Assembly: GCA_032158295.1 (NCBI GenBank)
Contig: CM063249.1
Span: 14,798,078 to 14,862,077 of the forward strand
Length of the DNA: 64,000 bases
Reading direction: 5' to 3'
From: Pycnopodia helianthoides
Lineage: Eukaryota > Echinodermata > Asteroidea > Forcipulatida > Asteriidae
Shown: positions 31,401-43,069 of the stretch, one piece after another
Position numbering within the stretch: position 1 is the stretch's first letter
Layout: each line of letters opens with the position of its first letter
Notes under the pieces: generated by a model
The model's input: the letters and a program-made list of their open reading frames with translations, nothing else
What the model was told of the DNA's origin: nothing
Database searches by the model: none
Program-made: the position numbers and the translations under genes

Positions 31401-33549
31401 ATATTCCATGGATGTTGGTGCGGACGAACGGGATTTGTAGTCGACTTCCACATTCATCTGACATGTTTATAATGTTGCATAATTATTCCATAAACTCTTC
31501 ACTCTTTCTTATCACCCTCAAGATAAACATTAATTATCGGTAACGCACCCTTTGCTGCTAAAACCGAAGTTCTCGTTTACAACAAGTGTTACAAAAGGCC
31601 TTCGGTCTCAAACACACTTCACCCATGACATTAAACGCTAACGATCGTTTTATACAATGCTCTTCATTAGTGCAGATGTACTGAAAACTAGTCTTTTTAT
31701 ACCAGATTAAACTTGATGTGTGATCAAAATAATAGTCACTGAATAATGAGAGCCCCAAAACTAATTACCAAGAGGTACCAGACGGTTTTACCATCAAGCC
31801 ACGACCTGGATACGTACTTTTTATTTTAATTGAACTAGATAGGCCATATTATCACGGCAATCGACTTAGAAAGACGGCTTGATTGTGGGCGCTCCGAATA
31901 TCACCATACTGCTTTTTGGGGGCATTTCTTCAAGGATTTTACAATGTAAAAAAAACAAAACAACAACAACAAAAACACGTGATTAACCTGACATCGTGGG
32001 TGAAAAGCAACCGTGAAAAAATACCTTGTCAAAACTAATGCACTATACTTAAACGGTATTTTGGTTGTAACATTTTCAAGTTCTTTTCGGTACCCGTTTA
32101 TTGGAGGGTAAATGTTTGGTACCCAAATGCAAGGTAAACAATCATCCACTTATTGAATTACCAATAATATGATATACAGTAGCATAAAAATAAAATTCAT
32201 TTTAATTACGTTTTCTGTTTGTATTTTTGTCGCAGGGAATATGCAGCCGCTGAGGTACCTACCTACTGGACATGTAGATCCAGAGTGTACCGAAGCCATG
32301 ATCGTCAATAATGCAATTGAAGAGATCATGTATCTCACAACAAGATGCGCCAATGAGGAAGACGATAAAAGGGTAAAATCAATTATTAATTATTCGTTTG
32401 TTGTTCCAATATCTGTATTAAAGGGTGTGTACAACATTGGTAAGATTGAAAATAAAATATTTCACAGATTTGCACAAAACTTACGTGGTATGAAGATGGT
32501 CATGGTGGTATTAAACCTCCCTTGAAATAGTTTTGCTTGAAATGCTGTCGTTTTTAGAAAATGAGTAAAACAATCAGTCTTTATCGCGGTGATAAATTCC
32601 GATGTTTTAAAACAGTGAAACATAAAAGAGGGTTTTTCACTGTTTTCTCGTAACTGCGATGGCCGATTGAGGCCTAAACTTTCACATGTTTGTTATTTTA
32701 TGTTGGCCTACATGTTGGGTCACATACAGTGCAGATACTGGTCTTTTACAATTACCAATGTTGCACATGTACATTTCAAGCAACTTTACGTTGATTTACA
32801 AGGGAGCGAAGAGGCCAAAACAACTGTAAAATTTACAGTTTATGTACGATCAAGTAAACGGTATTTGATATGTGACATTTATGTATACAAGCCACTAAAA
32901 GGGTGCATGCGTTTGGACACCTGAGTATGTTGCAAGTTAAAATCTTTCAAAATCGCCACCTCATGCTGGTTCGTGTTGGGATTCATTCCTTTTAAAGGAA
33001 TTTCTCCACATGGCAACGATTATAAGCGATGTTTCACAAATGACCGATGATATTCTAAAGGTTGAAGAAATTAACAGTAAATATAAATCAAACCAAGCTG
33101 TAAATCCAAGCTATTGGATATTTAGTAGTTTGGTCACGTAATCATTGGTTGAACAGTAAACCAGTTACAATATAGGCCTATATAGTAACCTTATGAAAAT
33201 CGATATGTTTAGGGTTGACCCGCACGCGGATTTTAAAAGCAATTAAAACGGAAAGTTTCGTACTTGAGTATCACGTGGTATCCTGAACACCGTCATCTGC
33301 TTGTGTTCCATGGAATTTGACCGTTTTTCACTCGAAAAAAAAGAAGAAATATTTATCAGTTTTTCCCAATTGCACAAACAAAAGTAATTGATGATGTTAT
33401 CCACCTTGCAGGAGAAGGAGGATTGGAAATACATTGCCATGGTGGTAGATCGCATCTTCCTCATCGCCTACCTCTGTGCCGTCTTTGCTGGCAATGCGGG
33501 AATCATCTTCGAGTCCCCCCACGCTAAGGAGTTCTTCTTCGGTGCATGA
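28259..33549 (+). CDS. Nicotinic acetylcholine receptor alpha-type subunit, 5' end missing
   Basis: This is a Cys-loop ligand-gated cation channel subunit, predicted in the plasma membrane of neurons or muscle. Six exons join in phase (28259-28401, 29020-29064, 29779-29888, 30463-31337, 32236-32372, 33412-33549) to give 481 residues plus stop. Numbering from the first whole codon: loop D W59; loop A Y97; Cys-loop C132-C146 with exactly 13 residues between and YPFD inside; loop B W153; loop C Y194, vicinal C196-C197 and Y201; M1 about 216-238; M2 about 245-265; M3 about 276-299; M4 about 441-469. The vicinal cysteines mark an alpha-type subunit. E244 at pore position -1' fits cation selectivity. 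N-glycosylation sequons are N28, N117 and N145 (QNCT in the Cys-loop). Exons of 45 and 110 nt and one large exon from loop A through M3 match neuronal nAChR gene structure. An extra intron splits the M3-M4 loop. Oddities are L200 where alpha subunits usually have Pro, A247 at 2', and Q265 at 20'. The signal peptide is not included. The exact orthologue is not assigned. Confidence 0.95.
28861..28963. repeat. Intronic inverted repeat upstream of the 45-nt exon
   Basis: Arms 28861-28887 and 28937-28963 (TTGAGATGATAGCGGGCGCC versus its reverse partner, 23 of 27 matching) flank a ~49-base loop with CTCATCGCTGAG at the centre. It lies inside the first resolved intron, 56 bases before the next exon. 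It is either a small fold-back insertion or an intronic RNA hairpin. Confidence 0.7.
29020..29064 (+). CDS. nAChR 45-nt exon, loop D
   Basis: Encodes DEKNQVFTSKVWMKQ, with W59 of the complementary-face loop D. Acceptor TTTACAG, donor GTTGGT, phase 0 on both sides. A 45-nt exon at this place is the standard third exon of nAChR genes. Confidence 0.95.
29779..29888 (+). CDS. nAChR 110-nt exon, loop A
   Basis: Starts after ACTTGTAG with VWTDPKLWWDPKDF and ends IWIPDILIYN plus two bases of the next codon, at donor GTAAGA. Holds the WxPD motif and Y97 of loop A. The 110-nt length is the standard fourth exon of nAChR genes. Confidence 0.95.
30463..31337 (+). CDS. nAChR large exon: loops E, B, C, Cys-loop, M1-M3
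   Basis: Acceptor TTTACGTTTCAG; the first base completes N99, then ADGPFGISS. It runs without interruption through the Cys-loop, the vicinal cysteines and three membrane segments into the cytoplasmic loop, ending TDLQ plus one base at AAG|GTGATT. An open frame begins upstream at 30380 and continues to a stop at 31382, but those parts are intron: upstream residues do not fit the family and the phase matches the neighbouring exons only with these borders. M2 reads EKMALCTSVLLSMAVFLLLV. Confidence 0.95.
32236..32372 (+). CDS. nAChR M3-M4 cytoplasmic loop exon
   Basis: Acceptor TTTTTGTCGCAG, donor GTAAAA, 137 nt. The first codon is completed by the G of the previous exon. Encodes NMQPLRYLPTGHVDPECTEA, then an amphipathic helix AIEEIMYLTTRCANEEDDKR that corresponds to the MA helix just before M4. 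Its ORF-like extension on both sides is intron. Confidence 0.9.
32424..32765 (+). repeat. Dispersed repeat R1, copy B (intronic)
   Basis: Lies in the last intron of the receptor gene, same orientation as the gene. Very similar to the inverted copy at 56200-56540 over GTAAGATTGA, CACAGATTTGCACA, GGTATGAAGATGGTCA, CCCTTGAAAT, CGATGGCCGATTGAG, AAACTTTCA and GGGTCACATA.AGTG..GATACTGGTCTTT. Confidence 0.7.
33412..33549 (+). CDS. nAChR last exon: M4 and C-terminus
   Basis: Acceptor CACCTTGCAG, phase 0. Begins EKEDWKYIAMVVDRIFLIAY, the family-typical start of M4, and ends in a short extracellular tail EFFFGA then TGA at 33547-33549. GC content is higher than the surrounding introns, as in the large exon. 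Confidence 0.95.
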   Translation, partial: EKEDWKYIAMVVDRIFLIAYLCAVFAGNAGIIFESPHAKEFFFGA

Positions 33550-33695
33550 AGAAGAGACGAATCCGCGATGGTGAACCGACCTTCCTTATTTAGTAATAGT
33601 GAGAGGTGTACAGTCTCAATCCATAACATGCTTCCGTTTAAATTCCAAACAACCAGGTACATTGATTCTGAATAAAAAAGTATTATATTAATAAC
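33550..33695 (+). other. 3' UTR of the receptor gene with AATAAA
   Basis: An AATAAA polyadenylation signal occupies 33671-33676, 122 bases after the stop codon. Cleavage is expected roughly 10-30 bases later. No other AATAAA lies between the stop and this site. Confidence 0.7.
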
Positions 33696-34529
33696 CCTTA
33701 CGTACACAATTTTTGTGAAAGCTACCATTTGGCTATCTTATACCAGTGTATTATTTCGAATTTTATCCTACACCGATGTGTGATATAGGCAGTATTAAAC
33801 TCAGTGCTTTCTCCAGTCCTGCGGCTGCGGAGAAAAAGGCCGAAGGTTCCGTTAAGCTGCCGTTTGTGCATAAAGGCATGGTACCCGAGGGTTTTTGATT
33901 CTCGAAAATAACATCAAAATTGATACAGTATCTTGCGGTGATTTTCGATTAACCATTATTATTATCAACAATTTTTGCTATGCGTAGGTTCTCTAGTCGT
34001 GTGAAATTATATTGCTACAAAACGTTTTAAAAAAAAGTGATAAAAAAAAGCTAATGTATCAAACAAGTGGATATAATTTACATATAAATATAAATATAAT
34101 ATATAAATATGGAAGTCCTCTTTGGGCTGTGCTGAGAAGGTGTGTTAATAAGGGTGTTCTGACCGTCTTTAAGACATTATGTCAAGTTATGTATATGTAC
34201 AAAGGAGGAGTAAATACTTTGGAATTAGCTTTACACCTCTAAGAATTTGGATTGTTTGGCACCCTAACTGCATGAAAAGATTTCGTGTTCATTGAGGACA
34301 AGAATCATTGCTAGCCCATGAAAATGATTTCTTGAAGGCAGTTCTTGTTTCGATGCTGACAATGGATCTGAGCCCTTCAAGGATGAAATCTTGAGCAGGA
34401 CAATGTCTCGGGAAGTATCCAGGCGGGGCATGACCAGAGTTCGTTAGGTTTGCCCTGTAAGAGTTGTGATTAACTTCAGCTACAACAAAACCCTGACAAC
34501 GATACAGTGAATATCCCAAATTACTATAG
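33696..34529. other. Intergenic, no gene seen
   Basis: AT-rich spacer between the receptor 3' end and the minisatellite. ORFs at 34012-34242 and 34289-34519 (minus) have no recognisable motif. Confidence 0.5.
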
Positions 34530-35665
34530 ACAAAAAAACTTCCATGTGTCAGATATTATCGGGTTGACCTCGTCATTGGGTCAGTGAGTATCCCATTGAA
34601 TTTTCATAAGGTTTCCGTGGTCAGACACTATCGGTGTTACGATTGATCCATACACCGGGTCAGGGGAATCCCATTGACCCTGGATAAGTCTCCCATGTGT
34701 TATATATTATCTAGATTGACCCCGATACTGAATCAGTGAGTATCCACTTGACCCTGTTTAGGCTCCTATGCAGGCCATCGCCCGTGTTCGATTGACACCT
34801 TCACCGGGTCACTGTCAGGGAGTATCCCATCGACCCTGGATAAGTCTCCCATGTGACAGACATTATCGGGGTCAGATTTAATCCGATACTGAATCAGTGA
34901 GTACCCACTTGAACCTGTTTAGGCTCCCTTGCTCGATTGACACCTTCACTGGGTCAGGGAGGATCCATTTGACCCTGGATAAGTCTCCCATGTGTCAGAC
35001 ATTAGCGGGGTTAGATTGACCCCGATACTGGGTCAGTGAGTGTCCACTTGTTCCTGGATAAGGTTCACATGTAAGCCAACGCCGGGGTTCGATTGACACT
35101 TTCACTGGGTCAGGGAGTGTCCCATTGACCTTAGACAAGTCTCCCATTCATGATATATTATTGGAGTTCGATTGGCCACTTCACTTGATCAAGGAATATT
35201 TGACCACGGATAAGTCTCACGTGTTTCAGACATTATCGGTGTTTGATTGACCCACACACGAGGTCATGCAGTTTCCCTTTGACACGGATGTCTTCCATGC
35301 TCTCCTTACGTCAGACGTATCAGTGTTCGACTGACGCTCACGTCAGTGAGTTACCCATTGACCTGGAAAAGTTTGACATTATGTCAGACTTAACTGGGGT
35401 TCGATTGACCCTTACAATGGGTCAGTGAGTATTCACTTGACCCTGATGGATAAGTCTCACATGGGTCAGACATTGTCAGACTTGATTTTTCCCTTCAATT
35501 GGGTCGGAGAGTATCCCATTCCCTAGCCTTTCATTGTGTATGATCTTACCAAGTTCATTGACAATCACACTGGATCAAATAGTACCCCAATAAACTCGGT
35601 ATAAGGCTGCCACGTGTCAAGCATATTGGTCGTCAAATTGGTCAGAGAATATACTTTGATCAAAT
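34530..35665. repeat. Diverged minisatellite, ~75-80-bp monomers in ~150-bp dimers
   Basis: Two monomer types alternate. One reads GACCCCGATACTGGGTCAGT, then GAGTATCCACTTGACCCTG; the other GACACCTTCACCGGGTCAGG, then GAGTATCCCATTGACCCTGG, then ATAAGTCTCCCATGTGTCAG. AAGTCTCCCATGTG recurs near 34685, 34841 and 34979, with variants near 35139, 35211 and 35449. The first half is well ordered and the second half decays. It shares the GACCC/GGGTCA word with the MITE at 548-752, though common origin is unproven. Confidence 0.85.
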
Positions 35666-36649
35666 TGACCGGACTTGAGTCAATCGTCGATCTGGGTCAT
35701 ACAAATTCAGACTTGTTTTGTTCGAACCTGTAAAAGTGAGGAAAGGTATACGACAGGGATCACCGTTGGGACGGGGAAAAAACTCCCGCCTGGGGGTTTG
35801 CATAATGACAGCTTAACATTGCAAGCTACAATTTAATTTACGCTTTTCACGAGTTTATAAAGAATGTGGTCTAATACTTTGGTAGGTCACCATGTTGGCT
35901 TACAAAAATGTATATTATTCACAGTATCCAAGAGCCCTCAAGGGAAGTTTTTATTCAAGCCCAACCTGTATATGAATCTCTAAATTTCATAGGCTCTCAA
36001 GAGTTTTAGTTTAGACTGTGCCTTTCATTAATTTGTGAAGGGTAACAATAATAATTGCCGAATCTATTTCAACATATAAAGTTATATTATACGATCAAAT
36101 CTACGTTGCTAGGAATTGTGTCACGGATCAGATTCAAACAAACCTGGAGTTATTACGAGACGAGGAACGCGTTCCCTTGAAATACCAGGTTGCCAAGATG
36201 GATTCGGTATTGGGAACCTTTCTTACTTGGACCGTATTACTGTTTGCTATGGGCTACCATGTACTTTAGGAATGTCGTGACCCCATAACATTGCGAGTCT
36301 CAGTAATAAATTGCAGAAAAACAGCGGCTGCAGGCAGCCAAGCGTGCACTTCACCGCAGGGTCCTTGCGAACTAAGAGCTATACCTTTCATTTACAGGTC
36401 ACCAAGAGATTCATCATCAAATTAAAAAATATCTTAATCTACCACACAGGCTGAATGTTTGCTGGGCGAGTTGCTGTAAAAAAGTGTAATCCTTGCTCTG
36501 TGCTTTAATTAATAATTCTTGACCATGGTTCATTGATTGATGTCGTGTGACCTTGATACGTGGCACTGCCATTGGTAGTGACATAACGTCCAGCAAGCAA
36601 TTACGCATACCCAAGACTGAGACTAAACGCATGACGCAATATATAATAC
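35666..36649. other. Intergenic, no gene seen
   Basis: No exon-like or repeat sequence recognised. Confidence 0.5.
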
Positions 36650-36990
36650 TAAAACCAGATCTTGATCTGGGTGCCAGTAGGTCAGACCACGAGTCAGACA
36701 CATTTCCGGTTCAGAATGACCTATTTCTAGTTCAGCAATACCCATTTCCGGTTCCGATGTCCGGTTCAGCCTGACAATATTTCCAGGTCAGAATAGCTCA
36801 TTTTATGGTTCAGTCTGACAACAATCTTGGTTCAGCACGACCTATTTCCAGTCTAGCTTTAACAATTTTCGGGTGATTTTGACCTGGATTCTGATGCAAA
36901 ATCACATTATAGGCCATGATTCCCGGTCAGTTCAACCAGACATATAGATTGTACTGACCCAGAAGTTGGTCTGAACTTCCTAGATTAAAC
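36650..36990. repeat. Degenerate GACC/GGTTCAG repeat
   Basis: The words CCGGTTCAG, CAGAATGACCTATTTC and TTCAGTCTGACAA recur every 25-40 bases. The sequence resembles an old, expanded member of the GACCC family. No terminal repeats are clear. Confidence 0.5.
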
Positions 36991-37336
36991 CAACAACCCT
37001 ATAACAACAATATCACAGCTTCAGCTATAATGCAAGAATGCTATATTAGTTTAATGCAAGAAAAGATGATATGTGCTGCACGACGTGCACGAGGGATTTA
37101 ATAATATTGAAATACGCTTTTGCTGTTCAAAATGTGATTTGATTTGACATCTTTTCCCTTTTCTTACATAATGTTTCGCACTTTGTAACTGCAAGGGATC
37201 TAAAGGTACAAAATTATACATTATTTTACTACATAATTCAATGGATTCAATGGTGAACACTTAAACGCCCTCTGTTGGCGGTTTTTTACAAAGCCGATGT
37301 ACACACTAAGTTACCTTCGTAAACTCGCAGTGTCTC

Positions 37337-37339
37337 TGC

Positions 37340-37373
<34 letters not shown>

Positions 37374-37424
37374 ATGTTGTTGTTGTTGTTGTTATTGTTG
37401 TTGATGATGTTGTTGATGTTGTTG
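37337..37424. repeat. (TTG)n microsatellite
   Basis: About 88 bases of GTT/TTG triplets with a few ATG and GAT interruptions. The plus-strand ORF starting within it reads as polyleucine and is an artefact. Confidence 0.9.
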
Positions 37425-39400
37425 TTGGTTTTTAAAGTAATTTTGTGCTCGGATACATCAGTACTATTTGGTCATCGGCATCTGTCACTTTACGTGGCGA
37501 AAATGTTATGGAGATGTGAAACATACAATTGCTTAGCACGACAGGAGTTAACAGTAAGCTGTGCCTTTAACCTTGGCCAGCCCAGAACTGCCTATAAGCA
37601 GCAACATATCCTGTTACGGTAAATTAAGTCGCAAACAGTACAGGTAAAACGTTAGAATGGCTGGTAAACTTTCTTATTTCTAATGAAACTAGTGTTATGA
37701 TAAGCTCATGATAGTGCTGTAAACATGCACTCTTGTATTTTAATACTCATTTGGCATGTCAGTCAATATTAACAGCTCATGTACGGTTGTCAAAACTAAG
37801 AATGATACTTGGATATAAGCCAAAAATCATGGCAAAATTATGTATGAACATTTAAATAATACTGTATAAAGAATCATTCTTCCAGATATTTATATTAAGT
37901 AGTTTTCGTAGACTTAATTCAAATAGTTTTTTTTTTGTCTAAAGGTCCTTCTTAGGTATTTTCAACTTCCATATAATTACTTTAATAAAAAAGGTGTGTT
38001 TTCACACTCTACCCTGAAAATGAGCTGGTCGTTGGAGCAAATATTTATACAAAGCGTGTCTTAAAATTTGAAGAAGGTACATACGGTGATTGAGTAAAAC
38101 GAGGTGACATGTCCGCCTCGCTCCCCCTGTCTCGATGATCCCAAGGTCCACACTAACAGCGTATGACTACCGTTTTTGAAAGTCTGGAGCATTGGGTCCA
38201 ACAAAATATTCGTTTGTTTTCTTTTTTATCAATATTTTGTTTTAAGCAAGTTTGCTACAAACAAGGCTAAAGCCACTATTGGCAAGGGCCTTCAAAATAA
38301 CTCGGGGGAGCTGTAGCCATCAGATCTGTTATTTCTCTTAAACAGGTATGTGTATGATGGAGGACAATATGCACATCAGGCAAGGAATTTCAAAAGAGAG
38401 TGCAGTACTGAAAGAAAATAAAGCTACTGGAATGGCTCTTTGATCTACATCTCGGCAAAGCTAGAGTGTGGGTGAGAACAAACAGAAAGTCCTGTTCCAC
38501 GAAATACCATGATTCGAGGAACAATGTTGGACAAACTGTTGCATATTAGAGAAAAAAAACGTATGCAGAATACGGACTAGACAGGCACATTATTCTGGTA
38601 TAACTCAATAAACGAGGCTTCATAGGGAAAAAAGTAATTTTCAGTTTCTCCTTTGGTGACTATTTGGGTGAGCAGGGGATGTGGACAATACAGACTGATC
38701 AGTTCATTCAAAGATAACAAGAAAATTAACGTTAAAGCTAACTTTTTCCTAGAGACTCCTGACTTACTACAAATTATGGAAATCTTTATTACAATTAATC
38801 AGTGATGTTTGAGTCAGGGTCTAGTGGAAACGAACCTATCAGGAGAAGTGAAGCCATCAACTTATAAAACGTAAAGCAGAGTTCAATGGTATGCATGACC
38901 CTTGCTAAGGTGCATGTACAGCCTACGGGTCAACGAATTAATGTACACTGGTTTTTTCAAGTTATCCGCCGCTCGAAATTTTGTACAGCTGAGTTAAGGT
39001 TTAAAGGGAAAGTATAGCGTTAATTTTTGGAGGATAAATTAATTCCCATATACAGGTTTTCAATAAACAATAATAGTTAATACAACCAACCAGTGAACAA
39101 ATTTCAGCAGGTTCGCCAGCCACATGTCATTTGAGTGAAAATCATAGCTTAAAAAAGCCTGGAGTTGTCACGTGGACTTTGTACACGTTCATTTGGTGTT
39201 CTTTTCTTTTCGGAATGTAGCAATCGAAATTAGCAGCAGTGAGTTGTTGTGCTTTCAATTTTTATTTCCTCATCATTACTATAATGGAAAAATATTTATC
39301 TGAAGAATTGGTACTGATGAACTTGATAAGAACTGAGCTTACTAAGATTAAAAAAAATAATTCCACCATAGATTCAAATCATGTAGCCTATACTGCACCT
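37425..39400. other. Intergenic; R3 repeat copy at 38238-38298
   Basis: An inverted copy of the R3 repeat (AAACAAGGCTAAAGCCACT.TTGGCAAGGGCCTTCAA) lies at 38238-38298. No gene is supported elsewhere in this block. Confidence 0.5.
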
Positions 39401-39916
39401 TTTAAAGGGGGACTCTCAGATCAAATTGAGTTTTGTCGTGCACTCATTTCTAATAAACAGAGTCCTCAAAAAAGTGGAGGGAAAAAAATTGCAAGTCTCT
39501 AACTTCATGTTAAAATGGTGTCAAGTGTCATTTTATTTGATACTCTCTCAGAACTAATTTTGGAACTGCCATCATCGGACATCAAAAACAAATGGGTCTG
39601 TACATTCCAAAGAGGAATTTTTGGACACAAGTCAAAAGGTCACATTCAATGCCTCTTTGATTGAATATCATCAAAACTCAGGAATTAACTATAAATTCTC
39701 GTACAAAAATGTACAGACCATATAATTTGAAATGTGACGTCGTCAACCGTTTTGGGATGTTGACAAAAATTACACTTGAATGATATCAACCACTGAGGCA
39801 TTTTACATGAGTTTAACGTGAGGTCCGAGACTTTTTTTTCTTCTTTTTTCATAAGGACTCTATTGGAAAATGAGTACATCGCAAAAACTCAATTTGACCT
39901 TGGAGACCTCCTTTAA
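39401..39916. mobile_element. Long-armed fold-back element, ~516 bp
   Basis: Left arm from 39401 (TTTAAAGGGGGACTCTCAGA, TCAAATTGAGTTTTGTCG) and right arm ending 39916 (CGCAAAAACTCAATTTGACC, TTGGAGACCTCCTTTAA) are reverse complements. Matching continues inward: TGTACTCATTT and AGTCCT, then CATGTTAAA, then GTCTGTACATT at 39596-39606 against AATGTACAGAC at about 39707-39717. The arms are therefore roughly 200-220 bp with gaps. The ~80-base centre is non-coding. ORFs inside it have no transposase motif. Confidence 0.75.
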
Positions 39917-42900
39917 CTTACATGCAGGATACAATATAAAATCACATGTGATGAACTCCACGAAAATATAACCACAGGGCCTTAACTCACATTCATATTA
40001 TTACCTGAATAGTGCCATACTCTGAAGGTCTTCCTCAGGTTTACATATACCACGACAGAAACCAACTTATCGCTTATGGCAGATGCTTTAATCCATTTGA
40101 TTACAAGGCCTAATTAAGCCATGGGAGGACGATAATTTGCCGATCTTTGGTGCTCTTGCCTCCCCACTTATCCTTCAATAAACGGCGTGGATTCCGTGTC
40201 CGCGGGTAAAAGGTCCCGTTTCGATCGGATATCAGCTGCTGGCGATGGGGGTAATTCTATGGTGTCATTGCCCTTGCCGTTCACCGTGGACGGTGCGCTG
40301 GCCTCTCGGGTATGATAGTGCGCCGGAACGGATGGGCTATAGTATCCGTGATGACCTTTCTGTTCGAGCCTCCAAAATGGTTCTATATTTTTGGTTCATT
40401 GTCTGGCTCTTGCCGATTTTAAATCAATCATCAATTATTGACTATATAATCAGTTCCGTTGTCAAATCGTATCATCGTGGATTTGTGCTTCAGCTATAAA
40501 GTCGGATACCCATAACATCGGAAATTGCCATAACAAAAATGTGCCATTGAACGGACCAGACTACTTCCGACTCCAGTGGTAAACCATTAAATGAACACCG
40601 TCCACCATTGCTGCAACGTGACTTAAACTATGAGCATCTTTTGTTAAAGTAAAAATCGTCGTGTGCCAGGCAGAAAGTACGCGAAGAAGGTGTTCACAGC
40701 AAGAGGTTATAAGCAATTTGTATGCAAATTGTGTTTCAAGAAACCTGCGTATAAATGTTTCCATGTATTTGGATTAGGTCTAGCAACAAACATGACAGTT
40801 ATGCAGTTTTTCTTTAAAACAAAACGGTCATGTAACGACATGCTGTTGAATCGAAATGTATACCAGAAGGTCATAGAATCTTACGTCCTCCTGCCGGGCA
40901 CCCGACGACACCTAATCATCACACAGAGCGGTCCCTAGTCACGAATATTGACCCCGGGCCAAGTTACAGATGTCAAATTTGACGTCAATTAAAGTGACCC
41001 GACATCAAATTACGTCAGATTGCTACTCGTGTCAAGTTTCAAATAGGGGAGACAATCTTCCAAAGTCTGGAGTTGTTTGCCTGATATTTGTGCAGTTAGT
41101 CATGATTTTTGTGTTCTGGTAAATAGCTAATGACTATTGATTGACAAGACAACACCGGCAGTGAAAGGTTTAGCTGTCTACACATCATTAAACACATTCT
41201 TTCTTTGCTTTCGAGGTAGAGATTACCCGATACTGCTCCGAAGGAGTTGCTTCACATAGTTTGAATTGTTGGCACTTTGGGAAAATTCCACATCTCAATC
41301 ACTACACAACGTATACGCAATCGTACGTTATAAAATCTCAGGGGACTTACTTTTTTCTTCACAATTGTTCCTTTTGTAAGGCAAACTTTACGAAACTAAG
41401 TTTGGCTACATAACACGACTGCATTTTCCCCGACCCTTGAAAAAAAAAACGGATCTCAAGGACATGTCCCAATAGTAAATTGTCCTTGGAATGTATTGCA
41501 AATGATGCATTTGCCTCTTAACCTTAGTGTGAACGACAGAGAGAGTTGTCAGTTTTGCTATGGAAATTGTGTTTTGCTTAGACGAAAATGATTTTATGTC
41601 CTTTAAGAACTAGAAATGTGGTCTCACCTAATTACAGTACAGAAAAGAAAATGACACCATCTTCTTTACAATGGGTGAAGTATACACCTTTAAAATTGAA
41701 GAAAAAAAAAAAATACACATAAAGAAATCTAAGAATTTAATTCATTTCTCGTGAACGTGATTTCTATATATACGGTTTGATATACGGTAGTCCACAGCAC
41801 TTTCAAACAGAGCATTCGTGATTTTCCCAGAATATTCTAATAACCCGCTCGCGAATTTCACACGTAGGTCCCTATTAATATTGATCAGTTAGGTGTTTCC
41901 CACGGAATGCGCATGCGCGACTTGACTTGTTATTTTAACTATACAAAATAGGGCATGACCTTTGTGTCAGAGTGTTGCTTCACGGAAACAGGATAGAAAA
42001 TTATCTGCAATTTACTGAAAATCTGTGCCTACATCACATGTCCTGCCCCCGCTGAATACTCAAAGCGAGTAACAAACACCCCGAGCGGGTTGAACCTTGA
42101 CTTTAAACAAAATGAAAGTACAATGTGCACCATCCCTTAAAAGAAAAATAAATTAAAAAAACCACACATTTACTAATTAAAAAGACACCTGGTTGTGGTA
42201 GTTAGCCAGCTTGGATGTAAAGCAAAGAAGGGAAGAAAAATAACCGAATTGCCATTTCATTTTGCCACATCACTGATTTTCTATGCAATAAAGGGCAGAC
42301 TGAAACAGGTGGATCCAATGGGAAGAATATAAATGATTCACAATAATAGAATTGGGTATAGATGGTGGTGGGAGTGTCTGCTTCTCAAACGAGGAGGATC
42401 TTTTATGGGTGCGAGGCTCAATAACCTTCGTCAACATTTCCTCATTCATTTTCCAGCCCTTCAAAGGAAACACAAGGGGAGCCCCTCCCACACTCGGAGG
42501 CACACGATGCAATGAGCAATATTTATATTCATGAATGCTTCATATTAATAGTCTCAAGGGACCTGTGTTTATGGTGGATACGGTCAACAACATAAAGCAA
42601 ACAAAACATTAACTCCGTGCATTCTCGACCCTGATACCAGAACTCCACACAATCTCGAATGGAATTTGTCACGTTCCATGCACTAGCAGGCCCTATAGCA
42701 AAACCAAACTCATAAGTAAACATTTACTTTGCCAAAAATGCGGACAATGCGCCCAAATAAGAACAGAATTCTGAGCACCATCGATTTTAAGGACGCTTTG
42801 AAAAAAAAGAATGTGAAGGTTTTATTGATCAACATTTCTCCAGGGCTCGTCCATTTGACCGAAAACAAAGAACAAAATATCGGCCACAGATCCATAATTC

Positions 42901-43069
42901 ACTATGTCACAGCCTTTTTCAATTCCACTTTATCCACCACAGGGGAATTAACCGTGTTGTTAAAGTGACTGGTAATTTACGAAAGTCCGTTCGCGCCTTT
43001 GAAAACTTTGCTTTCAACCAAGTCTCTGTTCTACAAACCATGTTTTTGCGAAATAATAGTTTGCCGAAT
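39917..43069. other. Intergenic, no gene identified
   Basis: A moderately GC-rich patch at 40190-40400 has an 84-codon ORF without recognisable domain. Opposed ORFs at 40561-40938 and 42270-42534 are antisense pairs. No splice-bounded exon could be supported. Confidence 0.4.

Noticed and set aside
32169..32525. A 118-codon ORF as a separate small gene.
   Set aside because: Only its middle (32236-32372) is the receptor loop exon; the sides read through splice sites into intron.
37374..37622. ORF starting with polyleucine, a possible signal peptide.
   Set aside because: The leucines come from the (TTG)n microsatellite, and the rest has no motif or splice context.
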